From Bin80 sp964291275 (lineage in GTDB: Bacteria; Bacteroidota; Rhodothermia; Rhodothermales; Bin80): a stretch of 64,000 nucleotides of DNA. Within the stretch, counting starts at the first letter, position 1, and each line of letters opens with the position of its first letter. The notes below the pieces were generated by a model, which saw only the letters and a program-made list of their open reading frames with translations, searched no databases and was not told the origin of the DNA. Made by a program: the position numbers and the translations under genes. Positions 45,035 to 55,944 of the stretch are shown here, piece by piece. Location: the NCBI GenBank assembly GCA_964291275.2, contig OZ219799.1, positions 1,178,001 to 1,242,000 on the forward strand. The letters are read 5' to 3'.

Positions 45035-46327
45035 CTATTCCTTGAATGCGAGAACATTGCGCATCCCGTCCTTTTCGTTAACGCGCAGTAATAGAATTAA
45101 TCCGGCGACAAAAAAGAGGATCACAGTAGCCATTCCCCAGCGCTGACTGCCTGTAGCCTGGACCACAAGACCGAGGAGCAGTGGACCGAGGAAGGCAGTG
45201 AATTTTCCGGAAAGAGCAAAGAAACCATAGAATTCGTTCCGTTTGCCCTCCGGTGTGAACCGACCCAGCAGCGAACGACTCGCAGATTGATTGGGACCGG
45301 CCAGAAGCCCTGCCCCCAAACCTGCAACCCAAAACAACATTTCCGCGCGTGTAAGGACTGCAATAAGACCAAAACCGATCAAGCCCACCAGGGAGAGCAT
45401 GATTGTAGTACGTCCGCCAAGTTTGTCGTCTATGTACCCGAACGCAAATGCGCCCAGCCCGGCGGATACATTGAGCAGGATACCAAATACGATGACCTTT
45501 TCCGTGGAGAATCCGAATGTAGTACTGGCATAGATACCTCCAAAGGCAAAGACAGTGATCAACCCGTCATTGTAAACCAAGCGAGCTACGAGAAAACGCA
45601 GGACTTGGCGATAGCGCTGGAAAATTTCCAGAAAAGTAGACGACAATTGTTGGTTGGCCTGCCTGATGAGCGTTCTGGCATTTGGGATCCGCGGATGCTT
45701 TCTGTCCTTCACCCAGAAAAAGATTGGGAGAGAGAAAAGTGCAAACCAAGCGGCCACGAGTAGATTGGTTGCTCGGATGTGTTCCCCATTATCCGTTCCG
45801 AAGCCCAAGATCGGCGTATCGGTCTGAACAAATCCAAAGAGAGCCGCCACCAGGCACAGTAAACCCCCAATGTATCCGAGGCCCCAGCCATATCCCGATA
45901 TTCGTCCAATCTGTTTAGCAGGGGCTATGTCAGGCAGATAGGCATTGTAAAACACATTGCCCATCTCGAAGGCAATATTTGTGATAACAAACACTGCGAG
46001 CGCAAATCCAATCTGCCCTTTCTGAGGGAAAAAGAGAAGTACGCTGCCTGCAACGCAAATGATCGTAGAGATTGCGAGGAATTTTTTTCGCAATCCGCCG
46101 CGATCCGCAAGCGCACCAAGGTAAGGTGACAGTACAGCTACAACGAAGGCCGTGATGGCGATTGCCACAGACCACTGGCTGGTGCCGTCGGTTTCGTTTT
46201 CGGCAATCTCAAGCGTGAAATAGGTTGCATAGATAAAAGTTACCACCAATGTGGTGAACGATGAATTGGCAAAGTCGTACAGCGCCCACGACCAGACAGT
46301 TTTACGGTTGGGTTTTTGCCCATTCAT
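45035..46327 (-). CDS. MFS transporter, UMF1/Atg22-like
   Basis: This 430-residue protein has 12 predicted membrane segments. The N-terminal signature WSWALYDFANSSFTTLVVT is characteristic of the UMF1 (Atg22-like, Vps22-type) MFS family. The loop LGALADRGGLRKK matches the general MFS motif. Substrates are unknown; amino acid export is known in the yeast member. I chose the ATG at 46327 (MNGQKPNRK). A longer frame starts nine codons upstream. Confidence 0.88.
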   Translation of the reverse strand: MNGQKPNRKTVWSWALYDFANSSFTTLVVTFIYATYFTLEIAENETDGTSQWSVAIAITAFVVAVLSPYLGALADRGGLRKKFLAISTIICVAGSVLLFFPQKGQIGFALAVFVITNIAFEMGNVFYNAYLPDIAPAKQIGRISGYGWGLGYIGGLLCLVAALFGFVQTDTPILGFGTDNGEHIRATNLLVAAWFALFSLPIFFWVKDRKHPRIPNARTLIRQANQQLSSTFLEIFQRYRQVLRFLVARLVYNDGLITVFAFGGIYASTTFGFSTEKVIVFGILLNVSAGLGAFAFGYIDDKLGGRTTIMLSLVGLIGFGLIAVLTRAEMLFWVAGLGAGLLAGPNQSASRSLLGRFTPEGKRNEFYGFFALSGKFTAFLGPLLLGLVVQATGSQRWGMATVILFFVAGLILLLRVNEKDGMRNVLAFKE

Positions 46328-46438
46328 AGGTTTAGTGCAGAGAGTTAGCTCCAATATACGGGCAATATCGGCTGCTCGTCACACCAGTTTCTTCAACATA
46401 CGTGGTAACTTCCGACAATCCTCGCAGATTTATTATTG

Positions 46439-47608
46439 ATGTTCAAAATTAGAACCTTCAACACGATCTCGTCTCATGGTCTGGATCGCCTGCCTACTCC
46501 CGACTATGTCGTCAGGGAAGACATAGCAGAGCCGGATGCGCTTCTGCTGAGGAGCTACAACCTTCATGGAACCACATTTCCAGACTCTGTTCTTGCCATT
46601 GCTCGATGTGGAGCAGGTGTCAACAATATTCCCGTTGAAACATGCTCAAATCAGGGTATAGTTGTTTTTAATACACCGGGAGCCAACGCGAACAGTGTTA
46701 AGGAGCTGGTGATATGTGCTATGCTGTTGGCCTCACGGCGGGTTGTGGACGGTATCAACTGGGCCAGGTCCCTGAAAGATGAGGATGTTGCAGCTGTAGT
46801 GGAAAAGGGAAAGAAAAATTTTAAGGGTCCTGAAATCATGGGAAAGACGCTGGCGGTCATCGGTCTTGGTGCCATAGGGGTCGCGGTAGCAAATGCGGCA
46901 AGTGCACTCGGGATGCGGACACTGGGCTATGATCCTTTTATCTCAGTGTCCAGTGCATGGGGGCTGAGTCGGGAAGTGACACGGGCAACGGGTTTGGATG
47001 AGATCGTTCAGAGTGCAGACTACATTACGCTTCATGCACCGCTAAACAACCAGACGCATGACTTGATTAATGCATCTCACTTTGCGCGTATGAAGACGGG
47101 GGTACGCCTTCTGAATTTTGCACGTGGTCCACTGGTCAACGAAGAGGCACTCTTACAGGCTTTGGACGGAGGCCCCTGTGCGTGCTATGTCACGGATTTT
47201 GTAGATGCGCGGTTGGCGCAGCACCCCAAAGTGATTCCAGTGCCACATCTAGGTGCATCAACACCAGAGGCCGAGGATAATTGTGCAGTTATGGCGGCAG
47301 AGCAAATTCGCAGCTATCTTGAGCACGGGAATGTCAAGAATTCAGTCAATTTCCCCGAAGTTAGACTACCTCCGCGCCCGGATGGATACAGAATACAGGT
47401 AGTAAATCGAAACGAACCTCGGATGATCAGTCAACTTGCAACCGTTCTTGCAGGTGCCGGACTCAACATCGATAACCTTGTAAATAAGGGACGCGGCGCC
47501 CTGGCCTATAACGTGGTCGATATCAGTGGCCCAATCAGTTGTTCAGTCTCTGATCAGTTGGCTGCCATTGATGGGGTAGTCAGAGTGCGTGTAATAGCTC
47601 CTTCGTAG
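46439..47608 (+). CDS. serA: D-3-phosphoglycerate dehydrogenase
   Basis: SerA oxidises 3-phosphoglycerate, the first step of serine synthesis. The 389-residue protein has a Rossmann domain with GLGAIGVAVANAA, the catalytic Arg region NFARGPLV, and the active His in HLGASTPEAE. A short C-terminal ACT domain (from about residue 320, VVNRNEPRMISQLATVL) may sense serine. The ATG at 46439 directly follows an in-frame TTG. The next gene starts one base after the stop. Confidence 0.9.
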   Translation: MFKIRTFNTISSHGLDRLPTPDYVVREDIAEPDALLLRSYNLHGTTFPDSVLAIARCGAGVNNIPVETCSNQGIVVFNTPGANANSVKELVICAMLLASRRVVDGINWARSLKDEDVAAVVEKGKKNFKGPEIMGKTLAVIGLGAIGVAVANAASALGMRTLGYDPFISVSSAWGLSREVTRATGLDEIVQSADYITLHAPLNNQTHDLINASHFARMKTGVRLLNFARGPLVNEEALLQALDGGPCACYVTDFVDARLAQHPKVIPVPHLGASTPEAEDNCAVMAAEQIRSYLEHGNVKNSVNFPEVRLPPRPDGYRIQVVNRNEPRMISQLATVLAGAGLNIDNLVNKGRGALAYNVVDISGPISCSVSDQLAAIDGVVRVRVIAPS

Positions 47609-47609
47609 G

Positions 47610-48200
47610 ATGTCCTTCCCAGATCTTGGTCCTAATTTGGCACGCAAGTCCCATCCAGGGATTACGCGATTTGCCAGATGGTTGCTGGTGACCTTAGGCT
47701 GGCGTGTGGAGGGAACGCTGCCGAACCTCAAAAAAATTGTGATTATTGCTGCATATCACACATCGAACTGGGATTTTTTCCTGGGGATGGCAATAATGTT
47801 TGCCTTGGATCTACGGGGAAACTGGATAGCGAAGCATACGATCTTTCGCTGGCCAGTTGGTCCACTACTTCGTTTACTCGGAGGAAAGCCGGTTGATAGA
47901 CGTAATCATCGTGGAATGGTGCAGGGGGCCATTGAACTATTCGAGACGAACGAGCGCCTTATTTTTGCTATCACTCCTGAAGGCACACGTAGCTGCGTGG
48001 AACGATGGAAAACAGGGTTCTACCATATTGCGGTAGGTGCACAGGTAGTCATTGTGCCTGCCTACTTCGATTATCCCGGTCGCAAAGTAGGCTTTGGGGC
48101 ACCGTTTGCTCCCACAGGTGACATGGAGCGTGACATTGCAGCGCTGCAAAAATTCTACGAACCGTACAAGAAGACAGCTGCCCGGCCAGAGAGGGTCTAA
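47610..48200 (+). CDS. lysophospholipid acyltransferase family protein
   Basis: This 196-residue acyltransferase shows the catalytic H-x4-D (HTSNWD) and the substrate-binding PEGTR. It is likely to acylate a glycerophospholipid or related lipid at the membrane. It lacks clear membrane segments apart from a short hydrophobic part near residues 20-30. Its tight spacing behind serA (one base) implies a shared transcript. It is not obviously PlsC itself; several subfamilies share these motifs. Confidence 0.85.
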   Translation: MSFPDLGPNLARKSHPGITRFARWLLVTLGWRVEGTLPNLKKIVIIAAYHTSNWDFFLGMAIMFALDLRGNWIAKHTIFRWPVGPLLRLLGGKPVDRRNHRGMVQGAIELFETNERLIFAITPEGTRSCVERWKTGFYHIAVGAQVVIVPAYFDYPGRKVGFGAPFAPTGDMERDIAALQKFYEPYKKTAARPERV

Positions 48201-49615
48201 GGGAAGATGCCCCTACGAAGGTAACCCTGAGTAATTTTGTCAATTGCACTCACGAATGCGCCAGTGCGCAAGTCAAGATTATGGCTCCGCGCTTTGGCAT
48301 GGATTTCATGGTATGCGCCGACCATCGTGTCCTCCAGACCCGAATCAACAAGGTCAGCTTCGCTTGCACCGAAAGCGAGGGTGGATTCGAGTCCCTTCAC
48401 GGTTGCTGTATTCAGGCGTTTATCAACCAGGTCCTGTACGGTTTCAAGGATCTTCAGTGCGTTGTGCGCCTCACGGCGCCGGCTCATACGACCGTGCCGT
48501 ACATGGGAAAGGTTGCGGAGCCATTCGAAGTAGGAAACCGTAACCCCCCCTGCATTCAGGTAGACATCGGGGATCACCATGACCCCACGTTCGGCTAGCG
48601 ACTGGTCGGCGCTGGATGTAAGAGGACCGTTTGCAGCTTCAGCGATGATTTTCGCCTTGATTCGATCAACGTTGTCACTTCGCACCTGACTTTCTAAGGC
48701 TGCAGGGATCAGAATATCGCAGTCCATTTCCAGTATCTGCGCTGAATTCTCGATGTTCTGTGCTCCTGGGAAATTGAGTGTCGCTCCGGTTTCCTTGCGG
48801 TGAGATACAACATCTTCCAGACACAATCCATCTGGGTTGTAGAGCGCGCCATCGTATTCGCCGATACCGACAATTATTGCGCCGGCTTCTTCTAGGAAGT
48901 GAGCAGCATAATAGCCGACATTCCCAAGCCCCTGCACAATCACGTGCTTGCCTTCCACACCAGGATCCAGTCCCAGTGCGCGCATATCTTCCTCAATAGC
49001 GCATGCCTCGCGAATACCAAAGAAGACACCGCGGCCCGTGGCCTCGACACGTCCGCGGACTCCCCCCATGCCGACTGGTTTCCCCGTGACACAGGCCAGT
49101 GCATCAAGTGGATTATCTGTTAGTGTTCGGTAAGTATCAAAAATCCAGCTCATTTCGGTGGCGGAAGTGCCGTAATCTGGTGCCGGTACGTCAACACCAG
49201 GTCCGATAAAATTTTTATTGGCTAACTCAAAAGCGTATCGTCGCGTAATACGTTCCAGTTCAGATTGGGAATACTGTCTCCGATCAATGCGTATTCCGCC
49301 TTTGGCACCGCCGTAGGGGACATCTACAATGGCACACTTATAGGACATAAGGGCAGCCAGAGCCATGACCTCATTTGCAGTCACCGAGGGTGCATAACGA
49401 ATTCCTCCTTTTGTAGGTTGCATATGGTGACTGTGCTCGGCGCGGTATGCATGAATAACATCAATGTCCCCGTTGTCCCGCACAAGTGGGAAGCTTACAT
49501 GATAGACACTGTTGCAGGATCTAATCTGTGCGAGCAATCCGGGAGCATGATCAGTGTGTGCCGCTGCACGGTCAAACATTTTGTTGACCTCGGTGAGGAA
49601 GGAACTGTGTTGCAT
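48197..49615 (-). CDS. glutamate dehydrogenase
   Basis: This enzyme interconverts glutamate and 2-oxoglutarate plus ammonia. The 472-residue protein contains the substrate-binding KGGIRY and the catalytic Lys region PYGGAKGGI. The signature GPGVDVPAPDYGT follows, then the Rossmann motif GLGNVG and NAGGVTVSYFEW. These fit the hexameric family. The cofactor (NAD or NADP) is not settled. It is convergent with the acyltransferase gene; the stops overlap by four bases. Confidence 0.92.
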   Translation of the reverse strand: MQHSSFLTEVNKMFDRAAAHTDHAPGLLAQIRSCNSVYHVSFPLVRDNGDIDVIHAYRAEHSHHMQPTKGGIRYAPSVTANEVMALAALMSYKCAIVDVPYGGAKGGIRIDRRQYSQSELERITRRYAFELANKNFIGPGVDVPAPDYGTSATEMSWIFDTYRTLTDNPLDALACVTGKPVGMGGVRGRVEATGRGVFFGIREACAIEEDMRALGLDPGVEGKHVIVQGLGNVGYYAAHFLEEAGAIIVGIGEYDGALYNPDGLCLEDVVSHRKETGATLNFPGAQNIENSAQILEMDCDILIPAALESQVRSDNVDRIKAKIIAEAANGPLTSSADQSLAERGVMVIPDVYLNAGGVTVSYFEWLRNLSHVRHGRMSRRREAHNALKILETVQDLVDKRLNTATVKGLESTLAFGASEADLVDSGLEDTMVGAYHEIHAKARSHNLDLRTGAFVSAIDKITQGYLRRGIFP

Positions 49616-50112
49616 GATTCAGGTCGGAAGGATGGTTATGGAAGCGCTTTCAGTATCCGGCAATTTACGCGTTTATCCTACATGTTTGTTAGTGTTTAGC
49701 TCAACTGCTGCGGAGACGGCCAAGGCATCATCATGTAGATCAAAAACTACGCGTTCGGGATAAGCAGGTTTTTCAGTTTCATTTTGCCCATGCATTCCAA
49801 TCCATTCGCCCCAATGATAGCATTGAAATTTCGGCAACTTCTCAGTCCGCCGCTTGCATCTCAATGGTACTATGCTGTCCACCAGTAAAATTTATTGAGC
49901 TCAACGAAGTTGTATTCCGTACACACGGAAGGGGTATCCCAAGGGGTGACTCATACGCTGCCTAACTTCCCAGTTAACACAGGTACCACGCCCCAGCGGT
50001 AGCTCGGCAAGCATATAAAATGAGTTGTAAATCCCTTAACTTCCCCGTGTGGGGACGTACAAGCCTCTTCTTAATTGGTTGATATTCACGTTAAATCGGA
50101 TAATCTGAATTC
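49616..50112. other. intergenic region with one weak minus-strand ORF
   Basis: This divergent region must hold promoters for the glutamate dehydrogenase (minus) and the antiporter (plus). A 69-codon minus-strand frame (49673-49882, GTG start) ends with ERVVFDLHDDALAVSAAVEL. It could be a small gene in front of gdh or chance. Nothing else is recognisable. Confidence 0.35.
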
Positions 50113-51936
50113 GTGAGTGGGGAAATTTTGATTCATATCGTCCTGGTCATTGGACTGGCAGTTGGTGCGCAGTGGCTTGCATGGCGTATCCGGGTGCCGT
50201 CTATCCTGCTTCTGTTGGTTCTCGGATTTGTGGCAGGGCCAGTAACCAAGATACTCCCGCCCGAACATCTGCAAGGTGACTGGTTGTTTGCTTTTGTCTC
50301 CTTGGCTATCGGTATCATTTTGTTCGAGGGTGGCCTGAATCTCAAGTTGTCTGAACTGAGGGGCGTAGGTCGTGTGGTACTGAACCTGGTAACCATTGGT
50401 GTGGTGATCACCGGTGTACTTGCTGCAGTAGCTGCGCACTATGTGCTGGGCATGCCTTGGGAAATCGCTGCTGTGTTAGGGGCCATCCTGACCGTTACTG
50501 GACCAACGGTAGTATTGCCTCTTCTCAGACACGTCCGACCAAACGGGCGGGTCAATGCAATTGCAAAATGGGAAGGAATCACAATCGATCCAGTGGGTGC
50601 GATCTTCGCAGTCCTGGTGCTTGAAGCTGTGATTGTCATGAATGAGCATGGTCCGGGTGAAGGTGGTGGAGGCATGGTTGCTACGATTCTTCCTTCGCTG
50701 GAGGCGCTGTTGGCTATCGGAGCTATCAGTGTAGGTGTCAGTGTCCTGGGAGCCATGCTCATGATCTTTCTGTTACGCCGTCACTTGGTACCTGATTACT
50801 TGCAAAGTCCGCTTGCACTTACAGTCGTCATACTTGTGTTCGCCTTGTCGAATGAGTTACACGAGGAATCCGGACTATTTTCTGTGACTATGATGGGGGT
50901 GTTCCTTGCGAACCAACGGTATGTTACAGTCCGCAGCATAACCAAATTCAAAGAGGATTTACAAGTGCTCTTGATTGGTTGTCTTTTTATTCTTCTGTCG
51001 GCGCGCCTTGATCTGGAAGCATTGAATTATTTTGACGCTCGTGCCTTCATTTTCCTAGGCATTCTGATTCTGCTTATCCGGCCTATTGCGGTCGTATTTT
51101 CGAGCCTTCGTACTGGGCTTAATTGGAAGGAACAGGGCTTCATTGCGTGGTTGGCTCCGCGCGGTATTGTGGCTGCTGCTGTGGCATCGCTATTTTCGGT
51201 TCGTATTGCAGAAGTTTACGGTGCCGATCTCGCAGGGCCGTTGGTACCAATTGTTTATATGGTCATTATTGGTACGGTCACGGTTTACGGATTGACTCTA
51301 CAGCCGCTGGCTCGCGTGCTCAAGATGGCGGACTCGAACCCACAGGGCATTCTGTTTTTGGGGGCCAGTACGTGGGTGCAAAGTATTGCTAAGACCATTC
51401 AGGAACAGGGCATGGCAGTACTGTTGCTCGATGCTAACGAGAATAATATTCAGCAGGCGCATGAGCATGGATTACCGGCAGTTGTGGCAGATGCTCTGGG
51501 AGAACAGGTTTTCGATGAACTGGACTTGAGCGGAATTAAGCGTTTTATAGCAGCTACTTCCAACGATGAAACGAACTCGCTTGCCGCTCTTCGTTTTAAG
51601 GAGGTCTTTGAGGGTGGGGAAGTGTATCAGCCCGCAGCTCCTACCGTTCGTACTGAGACCTCACAGCTCCGTGTGCCGACATATCTGCGGGGACGTCCCT
51701 TATTTGGGGCAGTGCACACCGCACATGACCTGGAACGCCGGTATGAAGCTGGGGGAGTAGTACAAACTTTTGGAATTACGGAGGTGGGGACTTATGAGGC
51801 GCTCAAGGCGAAGTATCAAAACGACTTAATTTTACTCTTCATCGTTCGGGGGTCCAATCTTCTTGTCCATGCAGAAGAAAACGCTCTAACCCCACAACTG
51901 GGGGATATGGTGATCGTGATGCTGCCACCGTCATAG
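50113..51936 (+). CDS. Na+/H+ (or K+/H+) antiporter, CPA1 type, with C-terminal TrkA-N domain
   Basis: The protein has 607 residues. The first 400 form about 12 membrane segments with FEGGLNL, TDPVG-like (here TIDPVGA) and APRGIVAAAVAS signatures of CPA1 antiporters. A cytoplasmic nucleotide-binding domain (about 410-520) follows; its Gly-rich loop is degenerate (FLGASTWVQSIAK). The last 80 residues resemble a ligand-binding (TrkA-C-like) domain. The role is monovalent cation/proton exchange. The start is GTG. Confidence 0.88.
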   Translation: MSGEILIHIVLVIGLAVGAQWLAWRIRVPSILLLLVLGFVAGPVTKILPPEHLQGDWLFAFVSLAIGIILFEGGLNLKLSELRGVGRVVLNLVTIGVVITGVLAAVAAHYVLGMPWEIAAVLGAILTVTGPTVVLPLLRHVRPNGRVNAIAKWEGITIDPVGAIFAVLVLEAVIVMNEHGPGEGGGGMVATILPSLEALLAIGAISVGVSVLGAMLMIFLLRRHLVPDYLQSPLALTVVILVFALSNELHEESGLFSVTMMGVFLANQRYVTVRSITKFKEDLQVLLIGCLFILLSARLDLEALNYFDARAFIFLGILILLIRPIAVVFSSLRTGLNWKEQGFIAWLAPRGIVAAAVASLFSVRIAEVYGADLAGPLVPIVYMVIIGTVTVYGLTLQPLARVLKMADSNPQGILFLGASTWVQSIAKTIQEQGMAVLLLDANENNIQQAHEHGLPAVVADALGEQVFDELDLSGIKRFIAATSNDETNSLAALRFKEVFEGGEVYQPAAPTVRTETSQLRVPTYLRGRPLFGAVHTAHDLERRYEAGGVVQTFGITEVGTYEALKAKYQNDLILLFIVRGSNLLVHAEENALTPQLGDMVIVMLPPS

Positions 51937-52477
51937 GTGGACGACAGCGAATTTTCTGTGATTTGGTTGACAATGCGTTCGTGGTCGTACTCTCTGAAGG
52001 TCGCAGTATCAAGTGTTGCCAGGTTGCTGCTCTTACACTTCTGGAATAGGCGAGGGATTGGGCAGGGTCTACCGAGAAAATAAGGAGTCGGCCATTCTGG
52101 CACCGGGGGTGGTGCAGTGTACTCTGGCGCGCCTCATGCCATAATCGATTGAGATAGGGACCTTTGTTGCGAGTTCGAAAATATATCCTGGCTCCCCACT
52201 CATAAAAGTGAAGAACCAATAAATCTAATTGCAACATCAATCCGTAAATAGCCTCACGAAAGCCAGTACGACATAAACACAAAGACCGAAAAACAACAAG
52301 ACTAAAAATGCACCCATTTAACTGATCCAAATTTCTCTAAAAGGAAAGGCGTTTGCCAATTTATGTTCCATGTTGTCTATCCACGTTTCAACCCGAATAA
52401 CTCGCTACGTCAATCACGACGACTTCAACCCAATATATAAAATCGTACGTAAGATTGACCGTGGGTGGACCATCAAG
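51937..52477. other. intergenic stretch carrying a solo ISL3-type terminal repeat
   Basis: No gene is supported. CCCCACTCATAAAAGTGAAG followed by AACC (52194-52217) matches the right end of the ISL3 element at 21594-21617 in 23 of 24 bases. No other part of the element is seen nearby. This looks like a scar of a lost copy. Confidence 0.6.
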
Positions 52478-54567
52478 ATGGCGATTTTCCTGCAGCGGCC
52501 AAGTGCGAGTGAATCATGCGCACTGAGGCTCTTTTTAGCTCTTTTGGTGGTTTCGATCATGTCGTGCTCGGAATCAGGTCGGAGTGTTGAAGAACAGTTG
52601 CAGATCGCACGCGAAGACTATGAAGCTTTCGACTTCTTGGCTGCACGCGACGGATTTGAAGAGGCCTTGAATCAGGATTCCGATAATGCCGAAGCGGCCT
52701 ATGGTCATGCGCGTGTACTGATGGAGCTCAATCAGTACGAGGACGCAATTGCTGCATTTGAGTTGGCTTTATCGCTTGCTCCCGATAACCCACATGTGCA
52801 CGAAGGCTATTTGTACACACTTGTCTGGGGTGGAAAATTGAGGGGGCGACGCGACTGGCTTGACCGCACCATTGAACTCGGCCAGGAAACCATACGGTCG
52901 TTCCCTGATCGAGTTGAGCCTTATGAGTCCGTTGAGGATGCTGTCGGCGAATTGAATCAATCAGAGAGATGGCTGCGGATTCTAGATGCACTGGCCATGA
53001 GATCTGAGGGGGCGTCGGCTTACAGAATCAACCATTCCCAAGTCTTTCGAATTCATCATATTGGGGTGCGCTTACTGGCTGCGCGTTCTTCGGGAGATGC
53101 AAATGCCGTCGCAACGATAGAAGGTGAATTGAGGCATGAACTTGAAGTTGCTGGCGCAGCTGAGGATGGAGTGGCCGAGGCTGACATGGGAACCAAACTT
53201 GGTCGCCAGTACTTTTTGGCCTTCGGATACGAATCGTTGGACGATGCTGATGAGCAGCGCAAGTGGCTAAATCGCCTGGATGAGACACCTGAGGGGCGCG
53301 AAATGAACGGGGATATGATTCATTTCGATGTGTACTATATGGATCATTTTGCATCAAGGGACAGCTCCTTTGAACAGCGGCTCGAGATTATTGAGCGATG
53401 GAAACAGCGTTTCCTGCCGACTTGGGAAACTGGTGACGTATCGGCATTTCGTGTGGCCTTGTCTGAGGAGCAATCCATTCTCGAAGACGAAGCAATTCGG
53501 CAGAATGAGGAGAGCGGCAGGTTGATGAGGATTTACTTGACCGGCTGGTCAGTAATGGGCACGACCTTGTACGGCTGGAGACTTGGTCGGGCGTTAGTGC
53601 CTACCGTTGGATTACTGAATTGCTGATTGACTTTGACGTGAGACACGAGGTGGCCCTGGCATTCGCCGACGAAGCTATTGCGGGGCTTAAGGAGAATCGT
53701 GCGGGCCTGATTTACCCGGGCGTGTCTCTGGACAAAATCAACCGTACTCGAGAGAATTGGATTGCGAGTATGGAGCGCCTTCGCGGCCTAGTGCTGGTCG
53801 GACTGGACCGTCATGCGGAAGCTGAGGAGGTCTTTAGGCAGCTCGTTGCCAATGCCCCTCGCTCCGATCGCCTTGCTGCACTGGGCGAACTGCTCGCGGA
53901 GCAAGGATCCAATGAGGAGGCATACGAAATACTGATGGCTGCCTTGGGTCACGATGCCCAAGACGAACGACTTCGAAATAGCGCTGACAGAATTCGTCAA
54001 CTCGTGGAGGAGATCGCGCTGGCGTTAAATCGCGATGAGGGAAGGCTGGACGCTGAGATAGACAGCATCCGCATTGAGGTGGCTGATGCCGCCCGCCAGC
54101 GCTTGATAGATAACCGACTTGACCGGGTGGCTCCAGACTTCAGTTTAACTGATACCGAGGGCAATCAATGGCGTCTCTCGGAGCTACGGGGCAAGATTGT
54201 CGTGCTCAATTACTGGGCCACCTGGTGTGGGCCGTGCCGCCAGGAGTTTCCGCATTATAGCTCCATGGTAGACTCATATGCGTCGGCCGACGATGTGGTA
54301 TTTCTCGCGATCACCACTGACGATGACCATAGTTTGACGCGCGAATTCCTTAGAGAGAATAACTATCGCTTTACGGTACTGTTTGATGAAGGTAGTGCCA
54401 CAGATTTCCATGTGAACGGTATTCCGGCCCATTTTATTCTAGGGCCCGAGGGGCGCATTCAGTACGTCACGTCTGGATTCCCGGGTGCAGAAAAGTACAA
54501 TGAGGAGATGCGTTGGCGAATAGATGCACTACGCACAGGAGATGTCGCGCCAGTCCAACTTGATTAG
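52478..54567 (+). pseudogene. TPR-thioredoxin (TlpA-like) lipoprotein, frameshifted
   Basis: The first part starts at ATG 52478, with a lipoprotein signal (lipobox IMSC). It contains TPR-like repeats (RDGFEEALNQDSDNAEAAYG, YEDAIAAFELALSLAPDN). At about 53506-53520 the frame is lost: one frame goes on to a stop at 53626, while the continuation one frame back reads DEDLLDRLVSNGHDLVRLET, then VSAYRWITELLIDFDVRHE. That frame continues into further TPR-like helices and a C-terminal thioredoxin fold with WATWCGPC. A one-base deletion explains this. The intact protein would be a roughly 690-residue envelope thiol-disulfide protein. Confidence 0.75.
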
Positions 54568-55143
54568 CTTGGTGTGAGAGGTGATGGCGCAAGCCTAGTG
54601 TGTGGCACTATTGATCTGACCAAGAGGAAGCTCAGAGCGACTCTTGTGTTCCGACGCTAAGACCCAGAATCCTTGGGCCGGGTCGTCCTATATTCGGTCT
54701 TGCGGTGACGGTACCGATCTTCTTTGCCTAACACATGATCGCGCTTGAAACAGCACAGGGCTCTAGCTCACAGTTAACCTATCGACAGTGTCACAGGCCA
54801 ATACGTGCACATGCATTGAAGTTGCGTTCTGCGGCAATTAAAGAAAGTCGGTGTATGTCGGGGGGCAACTGATTGCATACACGTCGCGACAGGCGATTGT
54901 ATTTCGATCGGCTTGGTCCACGAGGCGGACGACATGCACACAGGGGACCGATTCCAGTGAGTATCAAGCTCGAGAGGGCGCTGCACTGGCGACGGTTACG
55001 TCCCATAAGTGGACTGCATCACATGCAGTCCTCGTGAGATTCCATTTCCAGACTGTCGCCAGACTATATGTACTTACAGATCCCAATACAAGGAACGCAA
55101 CGTTTTGGCGTTAAGGCTAGAGCTATTTTTGATAGCGTATAGA
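54568..55143. other. gene-poor stretch
   Basis: About 575 bases between the TPR-thioredoxin gene and terC, converging from both sides, contain no gene, RNA or repeat that I can support. Confidence 0.4.
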
Positions 55144-55887
55144 TCAGTCTGCAGGGCGCCGAGAGCTGTGCAACTGCACGGGGGATCTATTACGGTGCAT
55201 GCGAAGATTTAGCAGCTCCACCAAGAGTGAGAAGGCTATCGCGAAGTAGAGATACCCCTTCGGGATATGCAGTTCAAAGCCTTCGGCGATCAACGCCATG
55301 CCGATTAGAAGCAGGAAGGACAGTGCAAGCATCTTGATGGTCGGGTTTTTCTCAATAAACCTTGAAATTGAGCCGGCCGAAATCATCATCACAATGATCG
55401 CGATAATGATGGCTATAATCATGATCTCTACCCGATCGGCCATACCAACTGCCGTGATTACAGAGTCCAGAGAAAAAACAATATCTAGAAGCAGAATCTG
55501 GACCATCACGTGGGAAAAAGAAGCTACTACCACCTTCTTATGCGAAGATTCAGGTCTCTCAAGTTTGTCGTGGATTTCATGTGTGGCCTTGGCCAGCAGG
55601 AAAAGTCCCCCGCCGACCAAGATCAGGTCTCGTCCGGAGATGTCCTGACCAACTACCTCAAACAGTGTGGCCTCGAGGCGCATGATCCAGCTCAGAGACA
55701 ACAGTAGTACAATGCGGCCAAACATCGCGAGGGCCAATCCCAGAAAACGCGCGCGCGGTTGCTGACTCTCGGGTAGCTTGGATGAAAGAATGGAAATAAA
55801 AACGATATTATCAATGCCCAGAACCACCTCCAACAGCGTAAGTGTTGCGAGGGCTATGAGGGCTTCGGGGCTTGTAATCCAGTCCAC
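55144..55887 (-). CDS. TerC family integral membrane protein
   Basis: This 247-residue protein has seven or eight membrane segments. The conserved acidic motifs are LEVVLGIDNIVFISIL in segment 1 and LLDIVFSLDSVITAVGM in the middle. Family members have been linked to tellurite resistance and, more recently, to manganese or calcium export. The acidic residues within the membrane would suit metal binding. It is divergent from aroE, with about 57 bases between the starts. Confidence 0.9.
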   Translation of the reverse strand: MDWITSPEALIALATLTLLEVVLGIDNIVFISILSSKLPESQQPRARFLGLALAMFGRIVLLLSLSWIMRLEATLFEVVGQDISGRDLILVGGGLFLLAKATHEIHDKLERPESSHKKVVVASFSHVMVQILLLDIVFSLDSVITAVGMADRVEIMIIAIIIAIIVMMISAGSISRFIEKNPTIKMLALSFLLLIGMALIAEGFELHIPKGYLYFAIAFSLLVELLNLRMHRNRSPVQLHSSRRPAD

Positions 55888-55944
55888 GGGCTATCTCTTT
55901 TTTGGTGAAGTAACTTGTTTAGGTCGTAAACTTAGGCACAATGA

